From positions 173,419,107 to 173,483,106 of the forward strand of contig CP136061.1 in the NCBI GenBank assembly GCA_032622095.1: a DNA stretch of 64,000 bases, in the 5' to 3' direction. Positions 1 through 10,860 of this stretch are shown here, piece by piece. The position numbers and the translations under genes are program-made. The number at the start of each line of letters is the position of its first letter. Within the stretch, counting starts at the first letter, position 1. Under the pieces are notes generated by a model. It searched no databases. It saw only the letters and a program-made list of their open reading frames with translations, and had not been told where the DNA came from. Origin of the DNA: Siphonodentalium dalli. Lineage: Eukaryota; Mollusca; Scaphopoda; Gadilida; Siphonodentaliidae.

Positions 1-1078
1 ATGCTAAGGGTATTCACTTCATTGACTTCAATCATACTTTTGTGGTTCTGTAATAATTACACACCAACCAGTGTAAATACATGGAAATGGCCATAAGGCC
101 AAAGAATGTGTGGTTCGGGTTACAGGGCAGAACAAATATGGCACATGACTAACCCACAAAATTATTAAAATAGGGTTGGCATGGACTGCATCACAGGTTT
201 TTAGCCACAATCTTCTCTAAATACAAAAACAATAGTTTAAATTGATAAATTTATTCATAATTTATATAGTATAATTTTGTATCATGAAATTGAATTCATT
301 GTAACATGAAATTTAATTCATGGAAACATTTTATATAAGTTCAATGTATGTACAGCATTTTCAACATTATTTATACCCTGTAAATATTAAACAGAAATCG
401 GTTCTTATTGGTATTTAATGCCCAATTAACTTCCTGCAACTGTGTTCAATTCAATGTTTTTTTAATGTCAGTGGCTTTTGATGGTGAATTGAAAACTAAA
501 GCTATCAACTCGAGACCGATCAGAATACATGTACGTGTCTTAGAGACAAATATTCAACTTGTTTTACGATTACAGATGTGTAATAAAAGCCTAACTGAAA
601 TAGATGCATAATAAATACAGAACATAACATATCTGACTCCAGTATACATTATAGAACTTGTACTTGTAGCGAATGGTGTGGTCACATTACATTCAAGACT
701 AAATAATTCTCTTGAAATAAATGTTTAGTCTTAGCCATTCGGATGAACATGTTCAATAAAATAATATTGTCAGATCTATGTACTAGTATGTTTTATAGTT
801 TTATGTCATTTTACGTCATGTAAATTGAAAGGTTGCCTCAACACACGAAAGATTCCACCTTGTTTTTGACTAGTAATATGTACTACTAGTTGCAAATTAT
901 TTATACATAAATTTGTCAAAAATTAATTCCAACAATCTTTTTTAATTTGATTTCTAATTTTGAGAAGCCATATTTCTGCAAGAACGTCTGACACCTTGAT
1001 GCACACACATATTTAAATTATAAGATGTGCTACGTTGTCCCTCATGTCGGTCACCATTCTTGACAATAGAAGTAATCT
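1..1078. other. No gene seen; AT-rich intron sequence
   Basis: Short open frames here (for example 408-611) show no recognisable domain or repeat. Nothing else supported. Confidence 0.5.
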
Positions 1079-1575
1079 TCAAATCTGTGTTGAATTTGAA
1101 ACATCGTGACATCCATTTTCTTCATAAATAAACTGGTTCAGTTCCGAAACTTGTTCTCGTAGAATTTCGTCATGTTGGAAATCAGAAGGTGTTGGATGTT
1201 TCTTGTAAGTGTTCCAATGTACAATTGAATAAACAGGCACTTCCAGGAATGTTATCTTGCACGTGGGGAATTTCTTCATGAATGCTGAATAATTTTGTAT
1301 AGTAGTTCAAAGTTCGGATCTACGAGAATCACTGGACGCAAGGTAGATGTAGTTCTTTTGGGGATCTCTGGGCTTCACAGTTAAGTCACATGTACCACAC
1401 CAAACAAATCCAAACTGGACCACCCTTACAAAATTTGTTCATGTTGCTTCGTAACAAATGAAGTCCCTGACCAAGCTCATTTCCACCCTCACACTTCCAA
1501 ATAATAGAATCGTCGACGGGGTGATCACGCAAGAGTTTCTTCAGATGTTTGCCTTTACTGTCGCCGATAATTATG
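1079..1575 (-). pseudogene. SGNH-hydrolase-like relic
   Basis: On the minus strand, near 1575, the frame reads IIGDSKGKHLKKLL, which has the GDS nucleophile block of SGNH/GDSL hydrolases. The reading then passes through several stops and frameshifts, with pieces such as WKCEGGNELGQGLHLLRSN. At 1279-1079 it continues as KITFLEVPVYSIVHWNTYKK and QVSELNQFIYEENG. I recall a similar arrangement (GDSK..LK, then LEVPIYSI..WN and LN.FI) in uncharacterised invertebrate SGNH-like proteins linked to mobile elements, but this is memory, not a search. There is no intact frame, so this is a decayed copy of a repeated gene. It is unrelated in sequence to the SGNH frame at 2610 and lies on the opposite strand. 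Confidence 0.45.
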
Positions 1576-1994
1576 GTCTAAATTATATTTGAGGTCTGCC
1601 CTCTGGAGTCTGGTGACGGTAGCTGGAATTTTATCCTATATTTAGAAAGCTTCGATAGAGACATGACTTGTTCTGGTCGAAAAATAAGTTTTATGCACAA
1701 CAATTTCACAGCTAGTTCGACGAAGAAAAATGGTGGCCACGTGGTTCCGGATTTTTTGGGTCGCTTGCAATGTGGAAAAGCATCGAGCAATTATTTGATT
1801 TTACCACAAAATACCACTTGAATTTCAGATCCAACTGATACTTTGTCATCTTCGTAGTGTGTTTGAATATACAATTATCTATTATATTAATTTAATAGGG
1901 TACTTTTATCTCCGCGATAGTGACAGGCAACGAATATCGTAGGTGACGTTTGTTTACGTGCACCTGCAGAATTTGATGCTCCGACATCGGCTAA

Positions 1995-2184
1995 GTTAGC
2001 CCAATCCGAAACCCGGGCAGTGACAACTCCTGGCAAGTCTGCGAACTTGCCGCTCATTTCTCAGATTCAAATAAAATGAATGGGGAAAACTCCGCCTAAA
2101 ACTTGAACCAATGGAATCAGTTGGCACCCAAAGAATGTTTTAAATCTTCGATTTCATTGGTTGTCAATGAAAATATCAACATAG
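1995..2184 (+). repeat. Dispersed repeat, left part (target of the Ngaro insertion)
   Basis: Starts GTTAGCCCAATCCGAAACCC and is a diverged copy of 24377-24560, sharing that start, an AACTCC.CC..AAACTTGA.CCAATG block and TCGATTTCATTG. The match stops at 2184, where the Ngaro element begins. Sequence resembling the continuation of the 24.5-kb copy resumes after 14262, so the retrotransposon seems to have inserted into this repeat. Confidence 0.6.
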
Positions 2185-2455
2185 ATGCAGGCTATGTTTA
2201 ATAGCCGGTTTTATGTGATGGGATAAGTTAGTTTTGACAGCCTTTTCTGATCGTGACTGTAGGGTTACCTGACTTTTGATTGGCTGCTGTACAGTTCTGT
2301 TTTTACCTGTGATGTTTTCGTCGGTCGCTCGATCAAAGAAATACAACAGGTTTGTTTTTATTTTTTGCTCTTAAAAAAAACCCCTATTATGTAGGGCTAA
2401 TTAGTCCTTCTTTATTACACGTAAGTTTCAGCACCAGCTTTTATTCTTTTAAAAC
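2185..2455 (+). repeat. Ngaro split direct repeat A1
   Basis: Begins ATGCAGGCTATGTTTAATAG and ends TTTATTCTTTTAAAAC. Repeated almost exactly at 13662-13931; differences are a few substitutions and the length of an A/C run. It forms the left end of the element and contains its 5' leader. Confidence 0.9.
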
Positions 2456-2609
2456 ATTTTAACTTTATTAGCAGCTTGTTAATTGCGGTAACTTTGTCAT
2501 ATTTATCGTTTCTTTTAGTTAGTAAACTCCCGAGTCGCTGCCTGGCACGCGATAACAATGGCGTATTCTTGCTGTCGCTAATTTGTTTCAAGTCTTTATT
2601 AATGTACGG

Positions 2610-3290
2610 ATGGCTGGTGCTGACTCTGTTCGTGTTTTAATTTGGGGTGATAGCTATGTCCGGCGTTTGGGCATGGAAAATTTTAATCGTGACCCTTGTT
2701 TTGAGTTTAATTACGCCGGTGATTTTGGGTTGTTACAGGTTGCCTCCCCATTAGACATCCGCATTTCGGGTGTGGGCGGAGCTACGGCCCGTCAATTACG
2801 GGATGATCTTTGGTCGCGAGCTGAGAATTTTCGGCCTCAGATTGTAATTCTACAGGTCGGGGGGAATGATTTGGGCGACCCCTCTTTGGATGCCACACAG
2901 GTGGCGGCAGAACTGCTGGTTTTAGCCAGGCGACTGGTGCGGCGTTTGCAGGTCAAATGTGTATATGTGTGTCATTTGTGTCCCAGGACCTCAGTGAAAT
3001 GCAAGGCTCCAGTCCCTGGCTCAAATCGTTTGCGGTTGGTGACTTCTCCTGTGTCTGTTGTTTCGTATAACATGAGGTTTCTGAGGACCCTGCATATGAT
3101 TAGTCGTTTTCTTCAGGTGTTTCAAATCCCAAACAGCAAAATATTTTTGTGGCGGCACATTAATTTGGGAATGTATGCTCTGAATTTTTTGTCTGATGGC
3201 GTACATTTGGGAGCTACGGGGATGAAACATTATTTTAGGAGCATTCGAGGTGTAGTCATGCATGGTGTTGGACAGTTGCAGCAATTTTAA
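2610..3290 (+). CDS. SGNH/GDSL hydrolase of the Ngaro element
   Basis: A 226-residue frame starting at the ATG at 2610 (the open frame extends upstream only to a TTG at 2583). SGNH hydrolases are small esterases. Block I is WGDSYV with the nucleophile Ser15; block II is the glycine in ISGVGG (about residue 57); block III is GGND with Asn86; block V is DGVH with Asp196 and His199. All four catalytic blocks are therefore intact and ordered as in the family. No signal peptide or membrane segment is visible. An SGNH domain is known as an accessory of some Ngaro and LINE elements, with uncertain role. Here it is the first frame, about 150 bp after the A1 repeat and 1.7 kb before gag. It is the only intact frame of the element proper. 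Confidence 0.85.
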   Translation: MAGADSVRVLIWGDSYVRRLGMENFNRDPCFEFNYAGDFGLLQVASPLDIRISGVGGATARQLRDDLWSRAENFRPQIVILQVGGNDLGDPSLDATQVAAELLVLARRLVRRLQVKCVYVCHLCPRTSVKCKAPVPGSNRLRLVTSPVSVVSYNMRFLRTLHMISRFLQVFQIPNSKIFLWRHINLGMYALNFLSDGVHLGATGMKHYFRSIRGVVMHGVGQLQQF

Positions 3291-4964
3291 CAGTGGTAGG
3301 AATTACTTACAGTGGTAGTTTGGGTATCTGCTTTCCATATTAATATTTACTTTATTTGGGTAATAGCTACATGTAGGCCTTGTCTTATATGAGGTAATGT
3401 GCATAAAGTTGCTGACTTTGTGAGTTATGCGATAGTCATGCAGCCCTATTGTTTCCAGGTAGAGTCGAGATTTTCAAGATGCAGTTAATTTTTTCCGGGT
3501 ATAGGCTTATAGTAGGATACATATTCATGGAGCTCGCCAGATTAAGATAAATGTTTTGTTTATCCCGGTATGTCTCAGGTTACAGACAGTGGCAGCTTCT
3601 GTCAATCTTGCATGCATGCCGATTATTCCTACCAATGTTTTACGATAATATATTTCATTATTATGTTATTATGTATATCAACACTTGTTATATAACCTGT
3701 TTATGTTTTATATTGTCTTAAGCATTGGGAGATTTATATTATTGTTTATGATGCGTATGTGTCCTCATGGTCGACATTGCTGCTTCCCCTGTATCCTTGT
3801 TTACAGGGTTGCAGTTTGAGGTGCACGGGTGTCGCCAGTTCTTAGAGGTGTCGGGTATGTTGTTCGACCTCTATTGGGTTTTATACATGTTGTATCCTCA
3901 AATAACTGTATACAGGGCCGTACATGGATCACATTTTTAGGGGGCTGTGGGTTTGGGCCCTAATGGGTTTTCATTGGATATTAAGGGTTGGTAAACAATT
4001 TTAGAAAGTTTATCTGGGCCATACACATGAAAAAATCCAATTACCCTCACATTTGTCTATTTTCTCCCAAATTGTTGTTCAATTGGCCCGAGTAGCTACA
4101 TGTAATCGTCCTTTAATATTAAAGTCTTCATGGTGACCCAATTTTGGACACTCTGAATCATTTGGGAGGTGTTGGGGCTGCAGCCCTCCATGTACTGTAC
4201 GGCTTTGTCTGCAGTTTATCATATTTAAACCAGTAAATTTATGATGGATTGTGGATCTAGCTCGAGATCAGTTCTTTCGCTAGGTCTATTTGGTGATATA
4301 AATAAAACAAAAAACAAACATGTAAATCGATAAAATGAGATATCTTTTAAATCAGTTTTATCAAATATAGTAAATTATTTGGTTACAATAATTTTATATC
4401 ACTTTATTTCTTGTTGTTAGAGTATTTATTTATATCTTGCATCTCTATAGCTATATTTTCTTCTAGCACTGTAGCTAGATTTGCCTCTAGCGCTTTAGCT
4501 GGTTGCTCCACTTTGTCTCATTGTGGTTTCTCTCTCCTGCTAAATAATCCCGATGGCCATTTTCAGCTAACATTAATCATAGTGATGGCATTTTGCGTGT
4601 TGCTTCTTAACCATATAAAAGTGACACCCCACATGGTCTCCATAATTAATAATGGTGGCGTCACTATTTTTTGGTAGAGGAGAGTACAGTATTCAACTGT
4701 GTTTTTTCTAGCACTTTAGCTAGATTTATTCAACTGTGTTTTTTCTAGCACTTTAGCGAGATTTATATATATATATATATACATGTATATATTTTTTTGC
4801 TAGCACTATAGCTAGCTTCTAGCACTATAGCTAGCTTCGAGCACTATAGCTATTTTTTGCTTCTAGCGCTTTAGCTAGTTGTTTCACTGCTATTTATTTA
4901 GCAGTCAGCTATTTTAATTAAGGCAATATTTTAACTTGTTTTTGTTTTCTTTTCATCAGTCATT
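3291..4964 (+). other. Non-coding spacer between SGNH and gag
   Basis: No convincing gene; the open frame at 4411-4677 lies mostly over a short-repeat cluster and lacks any domain. The second half holds the CTAGC palindromic motif cluster and a TA dinucleotide run near 4765-4790. Confidence 0.5.
4461..4880 (+). repeat. Cluster of CTAGCNCTNTAGCTAG palindromic motifs
   Basis: At least seven copies of a 14-16-bp near-palindrome: CTAGCACTGTAGCTAG, CTAGCGCTTTAGCTGG, CTAGCACTTTAGCTAG, CTAGCACTATAGCTAG and variants. The last copies at 4800-4875 are nearly back to back. One 32-bp unit (TTCAACTGTG plus the motif) is itself duplicated at 4695-4760. The cluster lies just upstream of the gag start at 4965. 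Confidence 0.75.
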
Positions 4965-5632
4965 ATGGTGCACAAACGTTCGCAGAAACGCGGATCGGAT
5001 ACTCATGGCGGGGCGAGTCCAATCCCTAAGAAGCGTGGGAGGCCAAAGAAAACAACGATTCCTGCTTCGGTACCGGATGCTCCACTGTTGATACCGTCCA
5101 CTTCGGGGTTCACATTACCCTCTTTTACGGCGAGTGTGGCTCCTCCTTGGTGGTCGCTGCACAACACCACAATACCTGGTAGCACACTGTTGTTCTCTCA
5201 ACCGGGTTGTCAGGGGTCGTCATCAGTGCACATATCAACATCATGTACATTCTCACCGTCATCTGTCTCCACGGCTGTGACTTCGTGCGTTTCTTCTACT
5301 TGGTCAGCGTTGGCTCCGGTGTTGACACCTGCAATTCATACGGGCCGTCCTCGTCCTTCAGTGGGCAGCTTCCTACCTGGGTCTCGGAGTCAGAACATTT
5401 CGTTAATACATCAGATGATTGGACCCTTCAGTGCGGTGCCGACTGGTGTTCCTTCTAGTGGGAACATTCCGGTGTATGTAGGCTTTATGACTCCACCTCA
5501 GTCTATAAACATTCCGGCTTCACATTCCGCCTTGAACATTCCGGCTCCACCTGCTAATACGTTGTTCACGCCTCCTTTATTTACCACGCCTCCTCCATTG
5601 AACACTTTCGGTCCGTCTTCACCTGCTAATTT
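4965..5632 (+). pseudogene. Ngaro gag-like frame, 5' part
   Basis: Starts at the ATG at 4965. The N-terminus is basic with an AT-hook-like core, KKRGRPKK (residues 22-29), suggesting nucleic-acid binding. A long Ser/Pro/Thr-rich, low-complexity stretch follows with repeats around NIPA/NIPV. At 5633 the frame runs into the left end of a hAT transposon and stops at 5723 on transposon sequence. The remainder lies at 9606-10860 in compatible phase once the transposon and one copy of its target duplication are discounted, so the insertion is the only visible break in gag. Confidence 0.75.
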
Positions 5633-5978
5633 CAGGCATGAGATTCTTCCGCTAATTAGCGGAATTCCGCTTTTTGAGAGCCGCTATCCGCCAATTTTGA
5701 AAATGCTTCCGTTATTCCGCTGATCCGCGATATCGTGTTTTCTTGGTCCGTTTTTTGCTACTTTTAATTCCACATTTTGTAAATATCGGCGCTGCCTAAC
5801 CGGCAAATGGTACGCTCACACTGATTGGTCCAACCAGTAAATGCTCTGCTGCTAATCCAATCGCTGTAAGTGTTACAGTTGAAACTTCTTTCGTTAACCA
5901 CGCGGTACTGAATTCATTTCTTTTGTGTGTCAACAATAGCTTTTGAAAACAAAATTGAATCAACAAACTGTGAAAAGA

Positions 5979-6265
5979 ATGGCTTCAGGCTTCGCCGATC
6001 ATCAAAAGGATAACGTTGAGTTAATTGACAAAGGTGTTAAGAATGCATTTAGATGGGACTGGCTAACAACAAAAGTTAACGGGACTCCTTTGATGGATTT
6101 TGTTAGAAAACTTAAGGTTCCAGGGAAAGCGAAATGCGTGTGGTGCGATCAAGAAGTTACCTACGGTGGCCGGGGATGTGCTGCCCTGAAACAACATGCG
6201 GATAGCATAAAACATAAAAAAGATAACAGCTCTTCGGAAAGCCAATTACAGTTTGAGTTTTGTTG
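5979..6265 (+). pseudogene. hAT transposase exon 1, BED-type zinc finger
   Basis: First ATG at 5979 (the open frame extends upstream to a TTG at 5943). It encodes CVWCDQEVTYGG followed by ALKQHADSIKH, a C-x2-C...H-x5-H BED/TTF-type finger that binds transposon ends in this superfamily. A donor TTG|GTGAGT lies at 6265/6266, close to the frame's stop. The obvious acceptor (TTTTCAG at 6942-6948) leads into the main transposase frame, but joining 6265 to 6949 puts a TAA two codons later. Either another splice pair is used or an indel has broken the junction. Confidence 0.65.
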
Positions 6266-6948
6266 GTGAGTTTCCATGATTAATATTGCTATTGGATGTG
6301 GTGACAATTGTTTACAAAATGTAATTGTAAAAAAAAAAATTAATATTAAAAAAAAAAAATTGAATCTCACATGTACTTGTTTGTTTCAATGACAGAAAAT
6401 TATACACCGGTTATGTATAGGTATGTACATTAACATGTGATGCAAGGCAAGTGCTTCATCCATTATGACAATGATCAGATATGGTACTAAGTTAGAACGA
6501 AAAATACCAATGTTTATCTTTATAAGGCATCATGTCACCACATCCAATAGACCTTAACTTTAAGTTTAGTTAGATTAAAATAAAATAAAAAGTACTCTAC
6601 ATGTGGTAGCAAGGAAATTTGTAATTATTTTCATACAATATACATGTATGAGTGTTATTTTTTATTGAATTTATTCAATTGATATTCAAGCTGATTGAGT
6701 GATTCAAGTGTGATTCAAGTGAAATGTATAAACACTAATGATCAGAGCGTGGACTAAATAATGGGAGGAGGATTAGAATTGCAGATAATTTATTCAAGCC
6801 TTGTATCTATTGAATCTTTTGATAGAAAAATTATTTGTTCACGAATATATTAGCAATGGACATTGATATACCAGTAACTGTGCCAATATATATATCTATG
6901 TTTATTACAACGAATAGGATCTCAAATTTTTTTTAATTCTATTTTCAG
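6266..6948 (+). other. Probable hAT transposase intron
   Basis: AT-rich, no open frame of note, bounded by GTGAGT and a pyrimidine-rich TTTTCAG. The phase problem at the junction makes the exact borders uncertain. Confidence 0.5.
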
Positions 6949-9101
6949 GAAATAAATTGATTCAAGACAAAGCTGCTGAATCAAAAACGTATGGGCTCCC
7001 TGATATGTTCAAAAATGCTGTGAGGAAGGAACCAGAGACGAAGCTAGCTATACCAATTCAGCATCGTGTTATAAATTCTGAAGCAATGGTTCTGAGTTTT
7101 CTCGCAGAGAACTCACTGTCATTCACCATGGCACCAAAAATCATTGAGATATCGAAAGAACTGTCTCGTGATAAGTCAGCCTTGGAGAGGCTGTCTATGG
7201 ATCACACTACCGCCTCATACAAAATGCGACTGGGACTGGCTTCATCAGTGAGTAATGACATAATGGCCATTATGAAAACAACTAAATTTTCCCTCAATCT
7301 GGATGAAGCTACCAGCCACAATTACCACAAAGTTCTTGGAATCCTTGTTTCATATTACAGCCCTACCGAAAAATGTATCGTCACCCAACATCTTGATGCC
7401 TTGAGTTTAGTCAAGGTGAATGCTGAGTCAATATACAATGGAGTCGTTCATGTTTTGGAAATCAACTCTATTCCTTGGGAGAACTTGATGTCAATGTTGA
7501 TGGATTCTTGCAACGTGATGCGTGGTGTGAAATCTGGTGTTGAGGCCAGGATAAGAAATAACAAGGCTCCACATTTGCTGAATATAGATGGCGACTCCTG
7601 TCATCATCTTCACAATGCAGCAATGAAGTTTTCGAAATGTTTGGACACAAATGTTGAGAAACTGTGTAATGACTTGCACAACGATTTTAAATGGTCGCCG
7701 GATTTGAGAGAACTTTTCCAGCAGATATGTTTCATGATAGAAATCAAATACACTATGCCTGAAGCATATGTTCCTCATCGCTGGCTGTCTATATACAATA
7801 TAGCTGTTGATAACTTGAGACTGCTTGATCCGTTGTCTCGTTTTTATTATGGATTCATGGACAAAATAGATCGGGACATATACCAAGTTAGAGTTGTAGA
7901 GATTCTACACAGACTGGATCTGAATGAGTCAATTCGGGATAGAATTCGTGAAATCCAGAATACATTAAAAAAGAAAGCATGTACACCTGATGGAGCAGCA
8001 AGGAAAGAACGTATTTTCACTGGCCTTTTTCATTCACGGAGGGAAACACAATTATCTCTGAATACATACATATCTGCCTTCTCCTGCCTAAAGAGATACA
8101 TCATGCTATTTCAGAGCAGCAAACCTCTCATTCACAAGTTACATGATGAGCAGGTCAAACTGTTGAGGGACTTTTTCGCCTGTTTTCTGAAACCAGAGAG
8201 CTTCAATGAGTGTAGAGACTTTGGACTGACAAATGTGAAATTGAGTGAGTCTTTGCTCAAATCTAAGGACATGTTTATTGGGGCCAAAGCAGAGAAACTC
8301 ATTCGGTCTGCTCCAAAGAAAGAGGAAACCATGTGTACAAAATTTCTTGAAAAAGTTGAAGCTGCATATTTGAAGTGTGGAGAGTATCTTCAAACAAAAC
8401 TCCCAATTAAAAATGAATTCTTGAGAAGTGTGTCTGCTATTGACCCTACTGCACGAGGACATCATGTGACACTTAAAGCATTGAAATCACTGGCAAAATT
8501 CTTACCCACTGTGCTTACAGAAGAGGAGGAGGAACTATATTATTCCGAAGTTCACAAGTTCAATTGTGACAAGTCACTGAGAGACATTGAAGATGGGGAA
8601 AGTATCGATGTGTGGTGGACCATGGTAGACTCTCTTGATAAATACCCTGCAATGTGCAAAGTTTCAAAGGCAGTGTTGAGTATTTTCCATGGGCCACAGA
8701 TTGAAAGTTCTTTCAGTATGATGGGTGACATTTTGGACAAACGATCGGCTCGAACATCTGTGGCAACATATTCTTCCATTCAGACTGTGAAGTATAATCT
8801 GAAATCAAAACATAACACTGCAGTGAAGTATTTTCACAGAGAAGACATACAATATGATCCTGTTGATCAATCACTGTATAAGGAAATGTCATCCTCCCGT
8901 AGGAAATATAGTGAGGAACAGGAAAAGAATAAAGCTGAAGAGAAAAAGAGAGGTGAGAAACTGAAGCTGAAACAACTGGAACTTGTTTCAAAGAAGAAGG
9001 CATGTGAGGTTTCTGCACAAGTGACAAAGAAAGCAAGACTTGCTCACAAGAGGCTGATGGTTCATCAAAATAAACCAAAGGCTAAGAAATTGAAACTTTG
9101 A
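6949..9101 (+). CDS. hAT transposase, catalytic and dimerisation domains
   Basis: An uninterrupted frame of about 715 codons. Numbering from the TTG at 6957: first catalytic Asp in FSLNLDEAT (D116), second in LMDSCNV (D183), then the hAT signature GDSCHHLHNAA (C215, H216). The insertion domain follows, and the C-terminal hAT dimerisation block HGPQIESSFSMMGDILDKR starts near residue 578 and includes the expected Glu of IESSFS. The last 70 residues are Lys/Glu-rich and likely a coiled, nuclear-targeting tail. With exon 1 it would make a full-length cut-and-paste transposase. The long intact frame implies recent activity of the family. It interrupts the Ngaro gag and has no link to ACC. Confidence 0.88.
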
Positions 9102-9605
9102 GAGCTTAAAGCTATTTAGAGGAAATGTGTTAATATGTATATAGTATACACTGGACTGTAATTTATAAGGGAGACACATGTACTAGTACATATGTACTCC
9201 TGTGTGTAAATAATACCTAATAATAGACACCCATGTTAAAGAGCACAGACTTACATGGTTAAACAGCACATATTTACAAGGTAACTGATCCTTAATTCCA
9301 TTATACATGAAACATCATTTACAGGTATTATTTGAGCAGTTTTCAATTTGAGCTCTCTTTTTTTTTATCACAAATAAGTATTTCTTTTTGGAAAAATTAT
9401 TATATTCAAATTGTGTGAAAACATTCAAGGAGAGGGCTAGAATCAACCTCAGGCCATCAAAAAAGCCACAGCTTTCGGGGGGCCTGGCGGTCCCCGAACC
9501 CCCGGCTGTTGGCGGGGGCCTTGTGCGGGGGCCTTGTGCGGCCCCCGCACCACCGCGTCGATTTTCAGCTATTTTCAATGTGGCTCTGTCTCATGCCTGT
9601 AATTT

Positions 9606-10860
9606 GACCTTAGCTGCCTCACATTCAGGCGGAAACATTAACGTTTCGCCTCCATTGGCGTCGGTGAACTTTCCACCTCCTCCTCCGCAATTGAGCGTTC
9701 CGTCACCTCTGCAATTGACTGTTCCGTTTCCTTCGGGTATGACTTTGTTGAATCGTCCAGGTATGGCGCTGTATCAGTGTGTGCAGCCACAGCAGAGTGT
9801 GGGCTTTTCAACTCTACCTCCGTTCAACATTCCAGCACAACAAACGTTTGCGAACATTCCACCTCAGACCCAGTTGGTTTCTCAGTGGGTTATCCCACCT
9901 GGAACTGTTCCACATGAAGAGTTGGCAGATGCAGCAATGCCCCCGTCTGAAATTGGTGTTGAAGGTGTGCCTTTGCCTTCTGTTACTACACAAACCCATA
10001 CTGTCCCTTTGGGCAGTCTTATTAATGAGGCCAATCAGTTGATTGCTGGTTCGTCACCATCAGCTCGGCCGGTTCAGCATGCTTTCACATCAGCATCTGT
10101 TCCACTGGAGGACATGGTCACCTTACGGTTAAAGGAAAAGATTTGGTCGGGGGAATATGTTGATTTGGCTGAGCTGTTGGTTTCGAGCCAGCAGACACAG
10201 GGTTTTAATGTTTCAATGGAAGGGTTTGAGGAGGACAACCCTCATTGGGCTTGGTCTCCAAAACCCCCAAAAGCTATTCAGTCTCTGGGGCAATGGTTTC
10301 AGGCTTTTGAGATCTATATGGCCGTCTATATTATGAACAAGGGAGATGCTAATAGTATGGTAGCTTGGGAAATGTTGAAGTACATGGCAAATATTCGTAC
10401 GATAGCTAACGGTAAAGGCAATTGGTTGTGGTATGATCGCGAATTTCGCCGCATGAAACAGGTTTATAACTGGCATTGGAATCATATTCACAATGAGCTC
10501 TGGTTTGAGGCTAGGCTTGATAAATCGTTTAATACAGTAGTCTATGGGGATCAAGCTAGGCGGTCGAAGCCTCGTAAAGTGTCTAGAAATTTTGGAGGGA
10601 CATTCAGAAGTTCAGTCTTCGTGCCTCTGGGTTTTGGTATCCCTTTTCATCAAGGACGGCAATGTGCTGGTAGATGTAATTACAAACACGCTTGTCCGAC
10701 TTGTTCGCAGCAGCATCCGTTGATCAACTGCTCTTTTCGTAAATCCGCAAGCAATACAGGTTCAAAAAACACAGATAATGCGAAGTCAGGGAATTCTCAG
10801 CGTTCCGGACTTGGTCCAGGCCTTGGAGCAAACCCCCGTCCAAACTCTACAACCAAATAA
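9606..10860 (+). pseudogene. Ngaro gag-like frame, 3' part
   Basis: Continues gag after the hAT insertion (the open frame begins at 9388, but its first 70 codons are transposon sequence). Pro-rich at first (FPPPPPQL), then a region with MVTLRLKEKIW and GYAxW-type aromatic stretches (WAWSPKPPKA, WEMLKYMANI), typical of the DIRS/Ngaro gag core. The C-terminus has a zinc-knuckle-like CAGRCNYKHACPTC followed by HPLINC. It ends at the TAA at 10858-10860. The RT frame starts inside it, at 10778, in the +1 frame. Confidence 0.75.

Larger units (their letters stand above)
5633..9599 (+). mobile_element. hAT-superfamily DNA transposon nested in gag
   Basis: Ends are perfect 11-bp terminal inverted repeats, CAGGCATGAGA at 5633-5643 and TCTCATGCCTG at 9589-9599. 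They are flanked by a TAATTT direct repeat (5627-5632, 9600-9605). Most hAT elements make 8-bp duplications; here only 6 bp match. The interior encodes a BED-type zinc finger and a hAT transposase with its C-terminal dimerisation domain. Left subterminal DNA is rich in TTCCGCT/AGCGGAA motifs. The right end (9470-9560) is very GC-rich with a duplicated GGGGGCCTTGTGC. Confidence 0.88.

Noticed and set aside
4411-4677. 88-codon open frame with a hydrophobic start
   Set aside because: It overlaps the CTAGC repeat cluster, has no domain, and gag clearly starts at 4965.
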